Positions 61,241-64,000 of a DNA stretch of 64,000 nt are shown one piece after another (the stretch's first letter is position 1; every line of letters starts with the position of its first letter). The notes below the pieces were generated by a model. It was not told the origin of the DNA and ran no database searches. It worked only from the letters and a program-made list of their open reading frames with translations. The stretch spans positions 43,146 to 107,145 of the forward strand of contig CAWATZ010000023.1 in assembly GCA_963784995.1 (NCBI GenBank), written 5' to 3'. The DNA comes from CAWATZ01 sp963784995. GTDB lineage: Bacteria; Planctomycetota; Planctomycetia; Gemmatales; Gemmataceae. Position numbers and translations under genes: made by a program.

Positions 61241-62625
61241 ATGCCGAAGCCGATCGACATCCCGGTGTGTCCTGGTGTTCCCGCGGGGGGGGCTGCCATT
61301 GAAAAGACGCGGTCGCACCAGATTCGCCTGATCACGCCCCTGTTCGGCGGCGGAGTGGCTGCGGGCGAGCCTGATCCGACGTTCCCGATCCGGGGAACAG
61401 CGATCCGGGGGCAACTTCGCCATTGGTGGCGGTTGACAGGGGGGCACGGTTTGGGCGAGCGTATGTGGCAACGGGAAGAGGAGATATTTGGAAGTACCGA
61501 GTTTCCGAGCCCGCTTGATGTACGAGTTCTCAGCTGGTCCAAGATCGAGCAATTTGATCCGAGTGATCGGAACATTGTCCCTCAGTTCGGTCCAGTCGCT
61601 TATGCACTTTTCGCCGCCATCGAGAACAAGAAATACGTTGCCAGAGAAGGGATTGCGTTCGATTTGAAGTTGACCTGGTCCAGTTCCGAAGAGCTTCGCG
61701 TGCGCCGGAAAGCACAGAACGATCAACGGAGGAAGGATCGCAAGCCGCTCCTTCCCGACATCATCGATCCGATCAGTTCCGATATTGACCGAGCATTTCG
61801 TGCCTGGGTAGCGTTCGGTGGGCTCGGTGCTCGAACACGTCGTGGTTGTGGTGCAGTTCACTGCTCCACTATCGCCCAAGGCCCCCCAACAATCCCTGCC
61901 AGGATTTTCATTGGCACTCCCAAAGGGAGCGTAATCGAAGCCTGGAAGGAAACCGTCGAGGTCTACCGTACTTTCCGACAGACCCCACGAGGAGCAACAC
62001 ACCCAAAAACCCTCCGAAGTGGGAAAACGGTGAATGTCCCTGGCCGTAGTCACTGGCCCGAAGCTGACTCGATTCGACACATCACAGGATGCAGCCTCAA
62101 ACCAAGTTCGGCTTCTCCTTCGAGCGGAGTCCCTGCCGACCAAGACACACGCGACCACTCAACGCCGGTCGTCCCAAAGGAAGTTCTCCCAGCGTTCCCG
62201 AAAGCAGTTCTGGGATTGCCGATCAACTTCCACTTCGCAGATGGACCCGGCAAGCACCGTCCAGCAGTTGCCGATCTCGATCCTCAGGACGTTCAGCTCT
62301 ACCCGTTGCTCCCTGTTGGAGGCGATCACTTCGAGAAGTCCGAGCGAATGGCATCGCCCGTTATCACACGCCCGTTATGGCTGCAAGGAAAGTGGTATCC
62401 TGCTGTGATTATTCTGGATCGCGATTGCCGGCTGGTTTTAAGGTTCGATTGGAAGGAAAGCAAGCACGGGCAGGTGGAGCAAACCTATCTCAGGATCTTT
62501 CGCTAAACCAGATTGCTGATCCGTCACTTGGGAAGATTCAGCCAATGCGCGGGAAAGCAACGGCTTTGGAGGCTCTGGTTGAGTACTTGACGAAAGCAGC
62601 AAGTTTCAAGGAGCACCAAACATGA
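61241..62625 (+). CDS. cmr1: type III-B CRISPR RAMP protein Cmr1 (one frameshift)
   Basis: About 460 residues. Cmr1 caps the Cmr effector complex near the target 3' region. N-terminal RAMP motif: HQIRLITPLFGGGV, PIRGTAIRGQLRHWWRLTGG, EEEIFGS, and the glycine-rich FRAWVAFGGLGARTRRGCGA. The second half shows GLPINFHF and PVITRPLWLQGKWYPAVII. Near 62440 the frame changes; the other frame carries FKVRLEGKQARAGGANLSQD and EYLTKAASFKEHQT and ends at 62625, overlapping the next start as ATGA. That overlap supports a coupled operon and a frameshift by error. Confidence 0.85.
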
Positions 62626-64000
62626 CCGCCCACCTCCTCGCAATCTCGGTCGGTCCCGTGCAGGAATTCATCGCCGCCGCCCGCCGGACGCGCGACCTCT
62701 GGTTCGGATCTTACCTGCTGTCCGAGGTCAGCAAGGCAGTCGCCCGGTCCGTCCAAGACGCGGGGGGAACGCTGATCTTTCCGCACCCGGATTCTGACCT
62801 GAAGGTGGGCTCGAAGATGAACGTCGCCAACGTGATTGTGGCCAAGATACCGGCTGACACGGGCAATTAGTTGAAACTGCCAAGGAGGCAGCAATGACCT
62901 GCTGGCGAACCTACGCTAGGGGGTCATCCGCGACAAAGCGATAGCCGACGTTGTCCGACGCGAGATCTGGACTGAACAGGTTGATGACGTGGTCGAGTTC
63001 TATGCAGCTTGGGTATCGCTCCCGACGCCGGACGAATACAAAGTAGACCCGGGCGAGAGTGATGCGTCTGCTGGCTGGCCGTAAGAATTGCCGTGACTTC
63101 AAGCCAGCCGCTCCACACCCAGGACTCCCGAAGTCGTCTCTGGACGGAATGCGGGATACCGTGCTGCTCGGCCCGCGCAACGGTGAAGACCCGCAGACGT
63201 ACCGCAACTCGTGGGCGAAGGAAACCCGCCGCATGCTCCGGGTCCGTACCGGCGAACAGCTCGACGTGATCGGGGTAGTGAAACGGGTCGCCAGCGGCCA
63301 CAAGGCGTACCCATCCGTATCCCGGGTGGCAGCGGATTCGTGGGTTCGTGGATGCGAGGGGCGACTTGGGCCAGTGATCGCCGAGTGCGAACGGTTGGGG
63401 AACGCAGTCATTCGCCGGCTCGACGTGACCGTGGACGGACATCCCCACTACGCCACCTTCCCCTTCGAGGGAACTGCTGTGTTCCGCAGCAGACATCGCG
63501 AACTGGAACAGGAAACGGACTTGAACGAAGGAACCCTGGGCCCGCTCGCTGACGCCGTTGCTCGGCTCGGGGAACCGAACCCGTACCTGGCAGTGATCGT
63601 CGCCGACGGCGACAACATGGGCAAGACGATCTCGGAACTTGCCAGGCCGGGCGAACACCAAGCTTTATCTCGCGAGTTGTCCAAGTTCGCTGAGTCGGCG
63701 CCAGCATTGTCCACGAGCACCACGGTGTCCTGGTGTACGCTGGCGGGGACGATGTGCTGGCTTTCGTTCCCGTGGACAAGTGCCTGGACTGCGCCCGTCG
63801 CCTTCACGATACGTTCGGCGAGTTGATGAGTGACCTTGTGGACAAATTGAACAGCGGCCGGGGCGTGAAGCTGGAAGCAAGCATGACGCTCTCCGTCGGT
63901 GTCGCCATTGGGCACTTCATGGAGAACCTCGAAGACCTCCGGGAACACGGGCAGGCTCCGAGAAGCACGCCAAGACGCCAGACGCGAACGGGGTTAAGGA
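62622..64000 (+). CDS. cas10: type III-B CRISPR Cas10/Cmr2, partial, with several frameshifts
   Basis: The large subunit of the Cmr complex, which makes cyclic oligoadenylates on target RNA. The start TAHLLAISVGPVQEFIAAAR and RTRDLWFGSYLLSEVSKAVA is the Cmr2 N-terminal block. Further on are LAVIVADGDNMGKTISELAR and the Palm-domain YAGGDDVLAFV (GGDD at 63742-63753), followed by KLEASMTLSVGVAIGHFMEN. The frame changes near 62865, 63055, 63700 and 63957, so a continuous protein cannot be read; sequence error or real decay cannot be told apart. The length before GGDD is shorter than usual. The gene runs off the window. Confidence 0.8.

Overview
The window is GC-rich bacterial DNA that reads as a planctomycete of the Gemmataceae. 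Pointers are a gene with the TIGR02996-type N-terminus common in Gemmata relatives plus leucine-rich repeats (43609), a BBP7-type outer-membrane protein (14241), a serine/threonine kinase carrying a LamG-like sensor domain (33137), a DUF1573 protein, fragments of the planctomycete kinase/TPR and WD40 families, and many long intergenic hairpins. This assignment comes from gene content, not from a phylogeny.

Layout. 0.1-12 kb: small stress genes (two Hsp20, AI-2E-type permease, MDR oxidoreductase, GSP17M-like protein, small hypotheticals), several with good sigma-54 (-24/-12) promoters, plus a hybrid histidine kinase, a nitrilase and an SDR. 12-14 kb: tyrosine integrase and excisionase-like gene beside a tRNA-Leu(CAG) 3' half, next to a broken MBL gene. 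14-32 kb: BBP7 protein, fumarase, three tandem TolC-type outer-membrane genes, and a convergent RND pump/adaptor operon. Between these (22.7-27 kb) lies an accessory patch: a MITE-like repeat, a kinase remnant, an integron-like cassette array with three 97-bp attC-like sites, a 5' group II intron remnant, a degenerate tandem array and a partial fourth TolC copy. 32-46 kb: HEPN pair, serine/threonine kinase, a three-gene phosphorelay, Crp regulator, 6-phosphogluconate dehydrogenase, MITE, HEAT protein, tRNAs, LRR protein and SDR. 45.7-49.6 kb: three copies of a ~300-nt structured element interleaved with an Rpn-type nuclease gene and rtcB. 50-59 kb: membrane and exported proteins, acyl carrier protein, prenyltransferase-repeat protein, SDR. 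59-64 kb: dispersed repeats, then the start of a type III-B CRISPR operon (cmr1, cas10) running off the end.

Most striking signal: the three elements at 45.7, 47.2 and 49.3 kb share conserved flanks, a 27-nt apical loop and several small hairpins with compensatory changes. In the middle each has a 27-bp stem of fixed length whose sequence is unrelated between copies, yet its two arms remain complementary. I do not recognise the family.

Caution: about twenty genes need a 1-2 nt frame change to read through, often at G/C runs. I treat most as sequencing or assembly errors rather than pseudogenes and annotate such genes as single loci with the shift noted.
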